Counted from the stretch's first letter, positions 25,868 to 34,594 are shown. The stretch is 64,000 nt of DNA from JALHSW01 sp963720675 (GCA_963720675.1 CAVRGH010000005.1:124001-188000); one strand, 5' to 3'. Notes: generated by a model not told the origin, from the letters alone. A program made the numbers and translations.

Positions 25868-26878
25868 ATGAAGATCGACGGCGGGATCCCCCCGGCGGGG
25901 ATCGACGAGATCGCCCGGGTGGCGAAGGAGCTCGAGGACGTTGGCTACGACGGCGGCCTCAGCGCCGAGATGGCCCACGACCCATTCCTGCCCTTGGTGA
26001 TCGCGGCCGAGCACACCGAGCGGCTCGAGCTCGGTACCGGGATCGCGGTGGCGTTCGCCCGGAACCCGATGACGCTGGCGAACGTCGGGTACGACTTGCA
26101 GACGTTCTCGAAGGGCCGCTTCCGCCTCGGCCTCGGGAGCCAGATCAAGGCGCACATCGAGAAGCGGTTCTCGATGCCCTGGTCGCATCCGGCGCCACGC
26201 ATGCGGGAGCTGATCCTCGCGACCCGTGCGATCTGGGACGCGTGGGACGACGGCACCAAGCTCGACTTCCGCGGCGAGTTCTACCGTCACACCCTCATGA
26301 CCCCGTTCTTCGTGCCGGGACCGAACCCGTACGGGCACCCGAAGGTCTCACTGGCCGCGGTCGGCATGCACATGACCGAAGTCGCGGGCGAGGTCGCGGA
26401 CGGGGTGATCCTCCACGCGTTCACGACCGAGCGCTACGTGCGTGAGGTGACGCTCCCGGCGCTCGAGCGCGGCTTCGCCAAGGGTGGGAAGTCGCGTGCC
26501 GACTTCGAGATCTCGGGGCCGCTGTTCATCGTGTCCGGGTCCAACGACGAGGAGTTCGAGCGAGCGAAAGAGGGAACGAAGCAACAGGTCGCGTTCTACG
26601 GCTCGACACCCGCGTATCGCGGCGTGCTGGAGCTCCACGGCTGGGGGGACCTCCAGGACGACCTCAACCGCCTGTCGAAGCAGGGAGAGTGGGTCGCGAT
26701 GGGCGAGCTCATCACCGACGAGATCCTCGACGTGTTCGCGGTGATCGCCGAGCCCGAGGACATCCCCAAGGCGATGCTCGCCCGATACGGCGACATCGTC
26801 GACCGAATCTCGTTCTACGCGCCGTACCGCAGCGACCCCGATCGCTGGCGTGAGGTGCTCAACGGGTTCCGTCAGTGA
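25868..26878 (+). CDS. LLM class F420-dependent oxidoreductase
   Basis: A 336-aa TIM-barrel protein of the luciferase-like (LLM) family, in actinobacteria mostly coenzyme F420 enzymes. Evidence is the N-terminal MKIDGGIPPAGIDEIARVAK, the strand LELGTGIAVAFARNPM, GRFRLGLGSQIKAHIEKRF and HPKVSLAAVGMHMTEVAGEV; it resembles the TIGR03617 subfamily. The reaction would be hydride transfer between F420 and an unknown substrate. A ribosome site (gaggacgg) precedes ATG 25868. Inorganic pyrophosphatase follows after 19 bp, probably in the same transcript. Cofactor is inferred from the family. Confidence 0.85.
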   Translation: MKIDGGIPPAGIDEIARVAKELEDVGYDGGLSAEMAHDPFLPLVIAAEHTERLELGTGIAVAFARNPMTLANVGYDLQTFSKGRFRLGLGSQIKAHIEKRFSMPWSHPAPRMRELILATRAIWDAWDDGTKLDFRGEFYRHTLMTPFFVPGPNPYGHPKVSLAAVGMHMTEVAGEVADGVILHAFTTERYVREVTLPALERGFAKGGKSRADFEISGPLFIVSGSNDEEFERAKEGTKQQVAFYGSTPAYRGVLELHGWGDLQDDLNRLSKQGEWVAMGELITDEILDVFAVIAEPEDIPKAMLARYGDIVDRISFYAPYRSDPDRWREVLNGFRQ

Positions 26879-26897
26879 CCGGGTTCCGAGAGTGACG

Positions 26898-27389
26898 ATG
26901 GAGCTCGTGGTCATCGTCGAGATCCCGAAGGGATCGCGCAACAAGTACGAGATGGACCACGACAACGGCGCGATCTGGCTGGACCGGACGCTCTTCACCG
27001 CGACGCAGTACCCGGCGGACTATGGGTTCGTGCCCGACACGCTCGCCGAGGACGGCGATCCGCTCGACGTGCTGGTGCTGCTCGACGAGCCGACGTTCCC
27101 CGGGTGCCACGTGCACGTCCGACCGATCGGTGTGTTCCGCATGCACGACGAGGCCGGTGGCGACGACAAGGTGCTGTGCGTGCCGGCCAAGGATCCGCGC
27201 TATTCGCGCTACCGCGACCTCGAGGACGTCCGCAACGCGACGCCGTTCCTGCTCGACGAGATCGAGCACTTCTTCCAGGTGTACAAGGACGTCGAGCCCG
27301 GGAAGTCGACGGAGCCGGGTCGGTGGGAGGACGCCGAGACCGCCGCCCGCATCGTCGACGAGTCCCGCGCGCGCTACCAGCCTCGCTGA
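26898..27389 (+). CDS. ppa: Inorganic pyrophosphatase
   Basis: A 163-aa soluble family I pyrophosphatase that hydrolyses PPi and so drives biosynthesis. The family pattern is complete: VVIVEIPKGSRNKYE, DYGFVPDTLAEDGDPLDVLV with the metal-binding aspartates, and KDPRYSRYRDLED. Length is normal for the bacterial hexameric enzyme. ATG 26898 is used; GTG 26892 in the same frame would add two residues. It lies 19 bp behind the F420-type gene. Confidence 0.95.
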   Translation: MELVVIVEIPKGSRNKYEMDHDNGAIWLDRTLFTATQYPADYGFVPDTLAEDGDPLDVLVLLDEPTFPGCHVHVRPIGVFRMHDEAGGDDKVLCVPAKDPRYSRYRDLEDVRNATPFLLDEIEHFFQVYKDVEPGKSTEPGRWEDAETAARIVDESRARYQPR

Positions 27390-27405
27390 CTCGAGCAGCG
27401 TCGGG

Positions 27406-27445
27406 CTCAGGGCTTTCCCAGGTTCGCTCTCAGGCCGGGCTCAGG
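27406..27445 (+). promoter_or_regulatory. Direct CTCAGG repeats, possible OmpR-family response-regulator site
   Basis: CTCAGG occurs three times at 27406, 27429 and 27440. The last two are 11 bp apart and both lie in similar context; OmpR/PhoB regulators bind tandem repeats at 11-bp spacing. The site is about 50-90 bp upstream of the membrane protein gene at 27495, a suitable place for an activator. Confidence 0.4.
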
Positions 27446-27494
27446 TCGGATCGTCACACTGCGCAGGTCGCATCCCCTCGACCAGGAGACCTGC

Positions 27495-27950
27495 ATGGAC
27501 GACGACAGCACCGAAGCACAACCCGAGACCCCCGCCGAGCCCGCGTCGACCGAAGCGGCCCCCGCGCCGGCCACGCCGACGAGCGTGGCCGAGGAGCCCC
27601 GCTCCGGCGTCCACATCCCCACCTGGCTCGCGGGCGCCCTCGTCGTGGTGCTGGCCTTCCTCATCGGGATCGCCGGCTTCGCGGTCGGCCGCTCGACGGC
27701 CGACGACGGCCGCGGGTTCCGCCCCGCCGTGGTCCGGAGCCAGGGCTCCGGCGGCGGGCAGCTCCCGGGTGGCGGTCAGCTCCCCGGGGGTCGCCAGTTC
27801 CCGGGTGGTGGCCAGCAAGGCCCCCAGTCCGGCAACGACGACCGCGGTCCCGGCACCCAGGACCGCACCGACAACGGTGGCGGCGCGCAGTCGCCGTCGG
27901 GTCCCGGCTCGTCGTCGGGCTCGGGCAACACCAGCACTCGGGGCAGCTGA
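27495..27950 (+). CDS. Single-pass membrane protein with Gly/Gln/Pro-rich tail
   Basis: A 151-aa protein that I do not recognise. Residues about 1-38 are acidic and Pro/Ala-rich, residues about 43-65 form one membrane helix (TWLAGALVVVLAFLIGIAGF), and the rest is a low-complexity external tail with repeats of GGGQLPGG and GPQSGND type. No catalytic motif. A ribosome site (ccaggagacc) precedes ATG 27495. The promoter region has CTCAGG repeats, so expression may be controlled by a two-component system. It may serve as a stress-linked envelope protein, but this is only a guess. Confidence 0.65.
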   Translation: MDDDSTEAQPETPAEPASTEAAPAPATPTSVAEEPRSGVHIPTWLAGALVVVLAFLIGIAGFAVGRSTADDGRGFRPAVVRSQGSGGGQLPGGGQLPGGRQFPGGGQQGPQSGNDDRGPGTQDRTDNGGGAQSPSGPGSSSGSGNTSTRGS

Positions 27951-27971
27951 TCTCGGCTGCCACGAGCTCCA

Positions 27972-28048
27972 CGACCGACCCCCGGCTCCGGCCCCTCGTC
28001 CCCTCGCCCCCCTGGGGCACGCGGCGGTTCCGGACCGGGGGTCGGTCG
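27972..28048. repeat. Perfect 14-bp inverted repeat between 27950 and 28104
   Basis: CGACCGACCCCCGG at 27972-27985 is repeated exactly in inverted form at 28035-28048, with a 49-bp loop. It could form a strong hairpin at the end of the membrane protein transcript. There is no U-run after it, so a factor-independent terminator is not proven. Confidence 0.5.
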
Positions 28049-28090
28049 CGCCCGCCGGTGCGGTCGGGGCGCCGCGGTCGGTTGCCACCG

Positions 28091-28096
28091 TAGGAT
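28091..28096 (+). promoter_or_regulatory. -10 box of the F420-type gene at 28104 (leaderless type)
   Basis: TAGGAT lies 7 nt before ATG 28104. Confidence 0.5.
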
Positions 28097-28103
28097 CGGC
28101 GGC

Positions 28104-28982
28104 ATGCGCATCGGGTTGTTCCTCCCGACGGTCAGTCCGATCGCGACACCCGAGTACCTCACGACGTGCGCGCAGGCCGCGGAGGGCGCCGGTTTCGACT
28201 CGATGTGGGCCGGCGAGCACGTCGTGTTCCTCGACGAGTACTCGTCGAGCTATCCGTACGCTGACGACGGACGTCTCTCGCTCCCGCCCGAGTCCGGGAT
28301 GCTCGACCTCTTCACCACGCTCACCTACCTCGCCGCGGCCACCGAGCGGATCCGCCTCGGCACCGCGGTGTGCCTCGTCCCCCAGCGCAACCCGGTGTAC
28401 ACCGCGAAGGAGGTGTCGACCCTCGACTGGCTCTCGGCTGGTCGGGTCGACTTCGGCATCGGCATCGGGTGGCTGCGCGAGGAGTTCGACGTCCTTCATG
28501 CGCCGTTCCACGAGCGCGTGCCGCGCACCCGCGAGTACCTCGCGGTGATGCGGTCGCTGTGGTGCGACGAGGTGTCGAGCCACGACGGGGAGTACTACTC
28601 GCTGCCGCCATGCCGGATGCAGCCGAAGCCGGTGCAGCAGCCGCATCCGCCGATCTACTTCGGCGGCGAGTCCGACGCCGCGCTCCGGCGCGTCGCGGAG
28701 CTCGGTGACGGTTGGCACGGCTTCAACCACCTGCCCGAGAGCGCGGGCGCGTCGGTGCAGCGGCTCGAGCAGGCGCTTTCGCTGGTGGGCCGCAAGCGTG
28801 ACGAGGTGGACGTGACGATCGGCGCGTACTTGCAACCCGTCGAGCCGGCGCATCTGTCCGCCTATCGCGACGCCGGTGTCGACCAGCTCGTGCTCACCGC
28901 GTTCGGGTTCGACCCCGACGGCATCCGCGACGAGGTCGCGCGCCTGGGTGAGGCGTTCGTGGGCGCGGCCGCCGCGCTCTGA
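28104..28982 (+). CDS. LLM class F420-dependent oxidoreductase
   Basis: A 292-aa member of the luciferase-like family (TIGR03619-like). It opens MRIGLFLPTVSPIATPEYL and has the typical strands DSMWAGEHVVF, RIRLGTAVCLVPQRNPVYTA and GRVDFGIGIGWLREEFDVL, then QPHPPIYFGGESDAALRRV. Members reduce or oxidise organic substrates with F420, but the substrate is not visible here. It is the second of three F420-type enzymes in the window. A cupin gene follows after 35 bp and a CoA-transferase gene after that, and the three may be co-transcribed. Confidence 0.87.
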   Translation: MRIGLFLPTVSPIATPEYLTTCAQAAEGAGFDSMWAGEHVVFLDEYSSSYPYADDGRLSLPPESGMLDLFTTLTYLAAATERIRLGTAVCLVPQRNPVYTAKEVSTLDWLSAGRVDFGIGIGWLREEFDVLHAPFHERVPRTREYLAVMRSLWCDEVSSHDGEYYSLPPCRMQPKPVQQPHPPIYFGGESDAALRRVAELGDGWHGFNHLPESAGASVQRLEQALSLVGRKRDEVDVTIGAYLQPVEPAHLSAYRDAGVDQLVLTAFGFDPDGIRDEVARLGEAFVGAAAAL

Positions 28983-29017
28983 CGATCCGAGGTCATTCGC
29001 AATCAAGGGGGAGAGGC

Positions 29018-29347
29018 ATGGCAGCAAGCGGTGAGCGGAAGCTCGGTGGTGTCGGCACGAAGGTGCTGTTCGAGAACGACCGAGTGAAGGTGTGGGAGCT
29101 CGCGCTCGCACCGGGAGAGACGACCGACGTGCACGAGCACGAGCACGACTACCTCCTCATCCAACTCGAGGGCGACAAGATCGCCGGCATCTTCGAGGAG
29201 GACACCCACGGTGAGTACCCGCCGGGGATCGTCGAGGGTGACGTGTCGCCGGGCAACGTCTGGTACACGACCAAGGGTGGGATCGAGACCGCCAAGAACA
29301 CGGGCAAGCAGCCCTACCGCGAGATCCTCGTCGAGCTGAAGGATTGA
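29018..29347 (+). CDS. Cupin domain protein
   Basis: A 109-aa small beta-barrel protein. The first cupin motif is visible as LAPGETTDVHEHEHDYLLIQLEG, with two His and one Glu that could bind a metal, and the second as the shorter VSPGNVWYTTKGG region, which lacks a clear His. It may therefore be a non-catalytic or weakly metal-binding cupin. A strong ribosome site (gggggagag) precedes ATG 29018. The stop overlaps the TTG start of the CoA-transferase gene (TTGA), which suggests translational coupling. Confidence 0.78.
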   Translation: MAASGERKLGGVGTKVLFENDRVKVWELALAPGETTDVHEHEHDYLLIQLEGDKIAGIFEEDTHGEYPPGIVEGDVSPGNVWYTTKGGIETAKNTGKQPYREILVELKD

Positions 29348-30453
29348 CCGCGTCGCCATCGTCCGGTCGTGACGCCGGTCGTCCGCTCGTAGGTCTGCGC
29401 GTCCTCGAGGTCGCGACGCTGTACGCGGCGCCCCAGATCGGGGCGATGCTCGGTGATCTCGGGGCCGACGTGGTGAAGGTCGAGCCGCCCTCGGGCGACC
29501 CGATGCGGCGCATGGGCCGCACCACCTCGTGGGACCTCGTCGCGCGGGGGAAGCGCTCGGTCGTGCTCGACCTCGAGCCGGGCGCGGACGGTGCGGCGCC
29601 CGACGCCGAGCTCTTCGCCGGCCTCGTCTTGGCCGCCGACGTGCTGGTCGAGAACCTCTCGCCCGACGTGCGAGCCCGCTGGGAGTGCACCTACGAGGCC
29701 CTGTCCGCGCACAACCCGCGCCTCGTGGTGGTGAGCGTGAGCTGTTACGGCCTGACCGGCCCCTATGCCGATCGCCCGGGTGCGGGGACCCTTGCGGAGG
29801 CGTTCGGGGGGCTCACCCACATGATCGGCGAGGCCGACGGTCCGCCGATGCTCGCGTCGGTCGCCATCGGCGACACCGTCACCGCGTTCTCCGGGGTGAT
29901 CGGTGCGCTGGCGGCGTGCTGGTCGCGCGACGCGCGCGGTGGGAGTGGCAGTCACGTCGACGTGAGCATGTACGAGCCGATCCTGGCCATCATGGCCGGG
30001 ACGATCGCAGGGTGGGACGGGGACGGAGAGCCGCCGCGCCGTTCCGGCAGTCGCGTGCACGGTGGGGTGCCGCGCAACGTGTATCGCACCCTCGACGACG
30101 CCTACGTCGCGCTCTCGGGCACGACCGACTCGCAGGTCGCACGGGTGCTGGCGGTCATCGGTCGCGACGGCGACGCGGATCGTGCGCGCTTCGGCACCGC
30201 GGCCGCCCGTCTGCAGGTGAGCGACGAGCTCGACGGGCTCGTCGCCGACTGGATCCGGGCCCACCCGCGTGACGCGGTGCTCGAGGCGTTCGTCGCAGCA
30301 CGGGTTCCCGTGTCCCCGGTCAACGACGCGGGCGATCTCCTGGAAGACCCACACATCGCCGCACGGGGCGGGATCCCGAACGCACCACCCGGCCCGTCCC
30401 TCGGCGAGCACCGCGAGGTTGTGCTCGCCGACTGGCTCGGCGGTTCAGGATGA
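29344..30453 (+). CDS. CaiB/BaiF family CoA-transferase (family III)
   Basis: A 369-aa enzyme of the family III CoA-transferases. The N-terminus has LRVLEVATLYAAPQIGAMLGDLGADVVKVEPP, the middle GKRSVVLDLE and VLVENLSPDVRARW, as in the family. Family III enzymes use an Asp to carry the acyl group; here the aligned segment is RPGAGTLAEAFGG, with no Asp at that point, as seen in some subfamilies. The substrate pair is unknown. TTG 29344 overlaps the cupin stop. The 3' end overlaps the convergent SDR gene by 9 bp. Confidence 0.85.
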   Translation: MTASPSSGRDAGRPLVGLRVLEVATLYAAPQIGAMLGDLGADVVKVEPPSGDPMRRMGRTTSWDLVARGKRSVVLDLEPGADGAAPDAELFAGLVLAADVLVENLSPDVRARWECTYEALSAHNPRLVVVSVSCYGLTGPYADRPGAGTLAEAFGGLTHMIGEADGPPMLASVAIGDTVTAFSGVIGALAACWSRDARGGSGSHVDVSMYEPILAIMAGTIAGWDGDGEPPRRSGSRVHGGVPRNVYRTLDDAYVALSGTTDSQVARVLAVIGRDGDADRARFGTAAARLQVSDELDGLVADWIRAHPRDAVLEAFVAARVPVSPVNDAGDLLEDPHIAARGGIPNAPPGPSLGEHREVVLADWLGGSG

Positions 30454-31323
30454 GGTGTCGAGGCGGAGGTCGGCGTGCGGGAGGGTGCCGTCGACATCGG
30501 TGAAGCCGTAGTCCTCCGCGAGGGACGCGGTCGTCGCGGGGGCACCGGAGCGCAGCATCACGTCGGGGTCCGCAGCGAGCGCCACCACACCACGACCGAC
30601 GAAGCGCGGCGTCTCGACGGCGGCGAGGTCGAAGATCCCCTCGCCGGGGAGATCGAGCACGGAGCGCCCGTCGTCGGTCTGTCGAGCGCCGAGCTCGACG
30701 ATCTCGGTGCGCACGAGGCCGGGCCAGACCGAGACGACCGCGACGCCGTGCGCGGCGAGCTCGTGCGCCATGTCGGCGGTCATCTTGTCGAGGGCTGCCT
30801 TCCCGACGCCGTACACCACGTTGTGTGCGTACTGGGTGGAGCCGGACGACGAGATGTTCGCGATGAGCGCGTGCTCGGAGGCGAGCAGCATCGGCGTCGC
30901 GTACACAGACGCGACGTAGTGCGACCGCACCCCGATGTCGATGACCTGGTCCCACGCCGCCACCGGGAGCTGCCAGAACGGCTGATCCAGCCAGGGTGCG
31001 AGGTCGATGGCTGAGTACACGTTGTTCACGAGCACGTCGAGGCGACCCTGCTCCTGTTGCACCCGCGCGAACAGAGCTTCGACCTGCGTGTCGTCGTGGT
31101 GGTCGCACGCGACGCCGATGGCCCTCCCGCCGAGCGCTTCGATCTCTGCGACCGTCTCGCCGACCGTGCCCGGGATCGGTCCTGGCTCCACACTGCGGGC
31201 GGAGAGGTACACGACCGCGCCCGCGGCGCCGAGCTCCAGGGCGATGCCCTTGCCGATGCCGCGGCTCGCGCCGGTGACCACGCCGACCCGACCCTCGAGA
31301 GGCCGCTCAGGCACGTCCGTCAT
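30445..31323 (-). CDS. Short-chain dehydrogenase/reductase (DHRS1-like)
   Basis: A 292-aa SDR with the NAD(P) motif TGASRGIGKG about residue 18 and the active site Ser-Tyr-Lys in NISSSGSTQYAHNVVYGVGK. The acidic segment LVNNVYSAIDLAPWLDQPFW matches the DHRS1 group. It would oxidise or reduce a carbonyl; the substrate is unknown. ATG 31323 overlaps the stop of the upstream alpha/beta hydrolase gene (ATGA), so the two are coupled. Convergent with the CoA-transferase gene, with a 9-bp overlap at the ends. Confidence 0.87.
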   Translation of the reverse strand: MTDVPERPLEGRVGVVTGASRGIGKGIALELGAAGAVVYLSARSVEPGPIPGTVGETVAEIEALGGRAIGVACDHHDDTQVEALFARVQQEQGRLDVLVNNVYSAIDLAPWLDQPFWQLPVAAWDQVIDIGVRSHYVASVYATPMLLASEHALIANISSSGSTQYAHNVVYGVGKAALDKMTADMAHELAAHGVAVVSVWPGLVRTEIVELGARQTDDGRSVLDLPGEGIFDLAAVETPRFVGRGVVALAADPDVMLRSGAPATTASLAEDYGFTDVDGTLPHADLRLDTSS

Positions 31324-32225
31324 GCGCCGATCCTGTCAGTGTCGGGGCGCGTCTGCTCGTCGAACGCGAGGATCGACGCGACGGCCCGCGCGGGCGCTTC
31401 GATCGGGCCGAAGTGGCCGACCCCGCTCATGACCTCGAGGGAGCCGTGGGGGAGGCGCTCCACGATGCGCTCGGCGAACGCCGGCACGATGGCGTCGGTC
31501 GTCTCGCCGCAGACGACGTGGATGCGTGCGGTGAGGTCTCCGAGTCGGGTCCACAGGCCGTGGGCGACGCCGTGCGCGTAGGTCGCGGCCTCGGCCTCGG
31601 GCGCACACTTCAGCTCCCACGAGCCGTCATCGCGCTGACGGAGCCCGCCGTCGACGTAGGCGTGCAGCGCGTCGGGGTCGAGCGCGTCGAGCGGCGGCCG
31701 ACCGGCGTACGACGCGTAGGCCTCGTCGGGCGACGACCACACCGCGCGGCGCTTGCGCGCATCGACCGCGAGCGGGAAGTCGTGGTCCGGTGGGAGCAGC
31801 TCGTCGCTGCGGATCATCACCGGTTCGAAGCACCATGCGCGCGGGAAGGTGCCAGGATCCTGTTCGTCCGCGAGCAGGATCGCGGTTGCACCCTTCGAGT
31901 GCCCGACCGCCACCAGTTCCGGGTCGCCCGCGAGCCCGAGGTGGTCGGCGACTGCGGCTACGTCGCGGCCGTACGAGTCCCAGCCGTAGCCGCCTGCGCC
32001 GAGCGAGGGATCCGCCGGTTCGCTGTCGCCGTGACCATGGAAGTCGAACGACCAGACGCGCTTGCCCGCCGCAACCAATCGGGTGGCGATCGGCCGCCAT
32101 ACGAGGCCGTGGAAGCCCGTGGGGTGACAGAGGAGGACCGGGGGGCCGTCACCACCCCAGTCGTGGACCACGAGTGCCGGCGCGTCCGGGCGAACGAGCG
32201 GGGTCGTGATGGCGTGGGGGGTCAT
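31320..32225 (-). CDS. Alpha/beta hydrolase
   Basis: A 301-aa soluble hydrolase. The oxyanion segment is LLCHPTGFHGLVWRP, the nucleophile elbow GHSKGA (Ser within VAVGHSKGATAIL), and the His lies in GVGHFGPIEAP near the C-terminus, with the Asp upstream of it. It resembles esterases and C-C hydrolases rather than dehalogenases. It is the first gene of a pair with the SDR and may supply or use the same compound. Start ATG at 32225 lies 8 bp from the divergent gene. Confidence 0.82.
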   Translation of the reverse strand: MTPHAITTPLVRPDAPALVVHDWGGDGPPVLLCHPTGFHGLVWRPIATRLVAAGKRVWSFDFHGHGDSEPADPSLGAGGYGWDSYGRDVAAVADHLGLAGDPELVAVGHSKGATAILLADEQDPGTFPRAWCFEPVMIRSDELLPPDHDFPLAVDARKRRAVWSSPDEAYASYAGRPPLDALDPDALHAYVDGGLRQRDDGSWELKCAPEAEAATYAHGVAHGLWTRLGDLTARIHVVCGETTDAIVPAFAERIVERLPHGSLEVMSGVGHFGPIEAPARAVASILAFDEQTRPDTDRIGA

Positions 32226-32233
32226 TGACCGTC

Positions 32234-32668
32234 ATGATGGCGCGGATGGCGGATGACGAGCAGGTGCACGACCGGAACGCGGCGTTCTACGCGGCCTTCG
32301 AGGCACGCGACCTCGACGCGATGTCCGAGATCTGGGAGCACTCGGACCGCGTCACCGTCACGCATCCCGGCTGGCCGACGCTTCGCGGGTGGGCGCGGGT
32401 CGGGGGCTCGTGGGATGCGATCTTCGCGAACACCCCGTACATCCAGTTCGTGCTCACCGAAGAGGTGGTCAGCGTCGCCGGAGACGTCGCCTGGGTGACG
32501 CTCGACGAGAACATCCTCCAGTCGCATCCCGCCGCACCGTCGGATCCCGGCGAGGGTGAGCTCTCCGGCGCGTCGGTCGCGGCGACGAACGTGTTCGTCC
32601 GTACCGACGACGAGTGGCACATGGTGGTGCACCACGGGTCGCCGGTGGCCGCCCAGGAGCCACGCTGA
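32234..32668 (+). CDS. SnoaL-like/NTF2-fold protein
   Basis: A 144-aa protein of the nuclear transport factor 2 fold (SnoaL-like). It starts DDEQVHDRNAAFYAAFEARD, followed by WEHSDRVTVTHPGWPTLRGW and a closing VFVRTDDEWHMVVHHGSP, the typical end of the fold. Such domains are cyclases, dehydratases or ligand binders. ATGs at 32234, 32237 and 32246 are all possible starts. The stop overlaps the next start (TGATG), so translation is coupled to the DUF6629 gene. Confidence 0.8.
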   Translation: MMARMADDEQVHDRNAAFYAAFEARDLDAMSEIWEHSDRVTVTHPGWPTLRGWARVGGSWDAIFANTPYIQFVLTEEVVSVAGDVAWVTLDENILQSHPAAPSDPGEGELSGASVAATNVFVRTDDEWHMVVHHGSPVAAQEPR

Positions 32669-33333
32669 TGTGCTTCTCGCCGGAAGCCGACTTCGTGAGC
32701 GGCGTCGTGATCGGGGGGATCGGAGTCGCGTCGCTCGGAGAGGTGCGCCACGCCCGTGAGGTCCCCCTGGCGGTGCTCCCCATGGCGTTCGCCGTGCACC
32801 AGATCACCGAGGGGTTCGTGTGGCTGGGGCTGCAGGGCCACGTGCCACGGTCGGTGGGGGACGTCGCGATGTACGCGTACCTCTTCTATGCGTGGGCGTT
32901 GCTCCCGTGCTTCGCGCCCCTCGCCATCTACCTCGTCGAACCGAGAAGACGACGGCAACAGGTGATGCTGGTCCTCATCGCGATCGGCGCTGTCGTCAGT
33001 GCGATCCTGTTCGCCGCCCTCGCCGGTGGATCGGTCAGCGCGCACATCACCGGGCACACCATCGACTACCGGGGCGTGGGCGACTCGGGGAACGTCGTGA
33101 CCGCGCTCTACGTGCTCGCGACCTGCGGTTCGTTCCTGCTCTCGAGCCAGCGTCGCATCGTGTGGTTCGGGGTCGCGAACGTGGTTGCGGTCGCCGCCAT
33201 CGCGTGGGAGCAGTCGGCCGGGCTCACATCGCTGTGGTGCCTGTGGGCAGGCGTCGTCAGCGTGCTGATCTACCTGCAGCTCCGCGATTGGCGCCAGGCG
33301 GAAGAGGAAGAGGTCGAGCCCGCGCTCAGGTGA
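32668..33333 (+). CDS. DUF6629 family membrane protein
   Basis: A 221-aa polytopic membrane protein with about six hydrophobic segments. It begins MCFSPEADFVSGVVIGGIGV and has FAVHQITEGFVWLGLQG, the signature of the DUF6629 family, found in actinobacteria and others; no function is known. The start ATG 32668 overlaps the stop of the SnoaL-like gene. The 3' end overlaps the convergent F420-type gene by 8 bp. Confidence 0.75.
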   Translation: MCFSPEADFVSGVVIGGIGVASLGEVRHAREVPLAVLPMAFAVHQITEGFVWLGLQGHVPRSVGDVAMYAYLFYAWALLPCFAPLAIYLVEPRRRRQQVMLVLIAIGAVVSAILFAALAGGSVSAHITGHTIDYRGVGDSGNVVTALYVLATCGSFLLSSQRRIVWFGVANVVAVAAIAWEQSAGLTSLWCLWAGVVSVLIYLQLRDWRQAEEEEVEPALR

Positions 33334-34484
33334 GGCCCTTCTCGGCCTGCTCCTTCGCGTGGTCCTCCACCGCCTTGGTCATCGCGTTCGTCGCCGCGGT
33401 GACGAAGCGACCTTCGGAACCGACGATCCAGTCGTACGACGCCTGGACCGGCTCGAGCTGGCCCTGGAAGTGCGGCATCACGTACCGGGCGAAGAGCTCG
33501 TAGCTGCGACGCGTGGCCTCGGGGTCGGCCCATTCGTGACCGAACAGGAGGAAGGTGCCGAAGCCACCGGACTGCGCGACGAGTCGTTCGATCTGGCGGA
33601 TCGCGTCGTCGGGGGTTCCGATGATCGCGAAGCCGTTGGTGTCGCAGTGCTCGATGATGGTCGCGACGTCGTCGCCCTCGCCGACCGGACTCGTCGGCAG
33701 GATGTGGCGGAAGTACTTGCTGAACTCGACGATGCCGTACTCGACGTCGCGACGCGCCTGCTCCTTCGTGGTGGAGAGGTGCATCGGGCCGACGAGGCGC
33801 CACTTGGCCCGGTCGGCCACCTGCCCGAACTCCTCGGCGCGCTGCTCCATGACGTCCCAGTGAGCGCCGAGGATGTCGAAGCCCGCGTCGGTGGTCGCAC
33901 CGACCGACAGCAGGCCGAGGCCGTATCGCCCCGCGCTCCGAGGACCGGCCGGCGAGATCGATGCTGCGACGGCGATCTCGACGCCACCGGGCGAGTACGG
34001 CGCGAGCTGCAGTCGCGCGTCGTTGATCTCGAACCAGTCGGTCTTCGCGGTGACGGTCTCCCCGCGGAGCAGGCGCACGACCACGTCGAGCGCTTCCTCC
34101 ATCCGGGGGCGCTGGGTGTCGGCGGGGATCCCGAGCATGTGCGCGTCGGACGTCAGCTGCCCCGGGCCGCAGCCGAGCATCGCCCGGCCGCGGGTGAGGT
34201 GGTCGAGCAGCAGGAAGCGGTCGGCGAGCAGGAGCGGGTGGTGGTACGGCAGCGAGTTGACGCCGCTGCCGAGCCGGATGTGCTTGGTGCGCTCGGCCGC
34301 GCTCGCGATGAACACCTCGGGCGACGCGATGAGCTCGAACCCGCCGGAGTGGTGCTCACCGATCCAGGCCTCGTCGAAGCCGAGGCGGTCGAGGTGCTCC
34401 ACGAGCTCGAGGTCACGTTCGATCGCAAGGGTCGGGTTCTGACCGGTCGCGTGGAACGGGCGCGAGGAAGATGCCGAACTTCAT
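33326..34484 (-). CDS. LLM class F420-type oxidoreductase (frameshift near 34459)
   Basis: About 386 aa. The start is ATG 34484 giving MKFGIFLAP, but one extra C near 34459 shifts the frame; removing it gives FHATGQNPTLAIERDLELVEH and joins the main frame. The rest is a full luciferase-like protein: LGFDEAWIGEHHSGGFELIA, RLGSGVNSLPYHHPL and ISPAGPRSAGRYGLGLLS. This group resembles long-chain alkane or limonene monooxygenase-like LLM proteins that use flavin, so F420 is only one option. A leaderless -10 box precedes ATG 34484. It overlaps the DUF6629 gene by 8 bp at its 3' end. Confidence 0.83.
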
Positions 34485-34490
34485 GGCCGG

Positions 34491-34496
34491 AGCGTA
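34491..34496 (-). promoter_or_regulatory. -10 box of the LLM gene at 34484 (leaderless type)
   Basis: On the minus strand TACGCT lies 6 nt before ATG 34484, which supports the frameshifted upstream start as the true one. Confidence 0.5.
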
Positions 34497-34522
34497 ACGG
34501 TGCGCGTTCACCGGTGCTGACG

Positions 34523-34594
34523 ACGGAGGGCCGTCGGACCACCTCCTCGACTCCGCAAGCCCAGTCGCTCGTCGGCGGCCCGTCGGCCCTCCGT
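34523..34594. repeat. Perfect 11-bp inverted repeat
   Basis: ACGGAGGGCCG at 34523-34533 returns in inverted form at 34584-34594 with a 50-bp loop, in the 177-bp gap between two minus-strand genes. It may help end the transcript of the gene that stops at 34662. No U-run follows. Confidence 0.35.
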
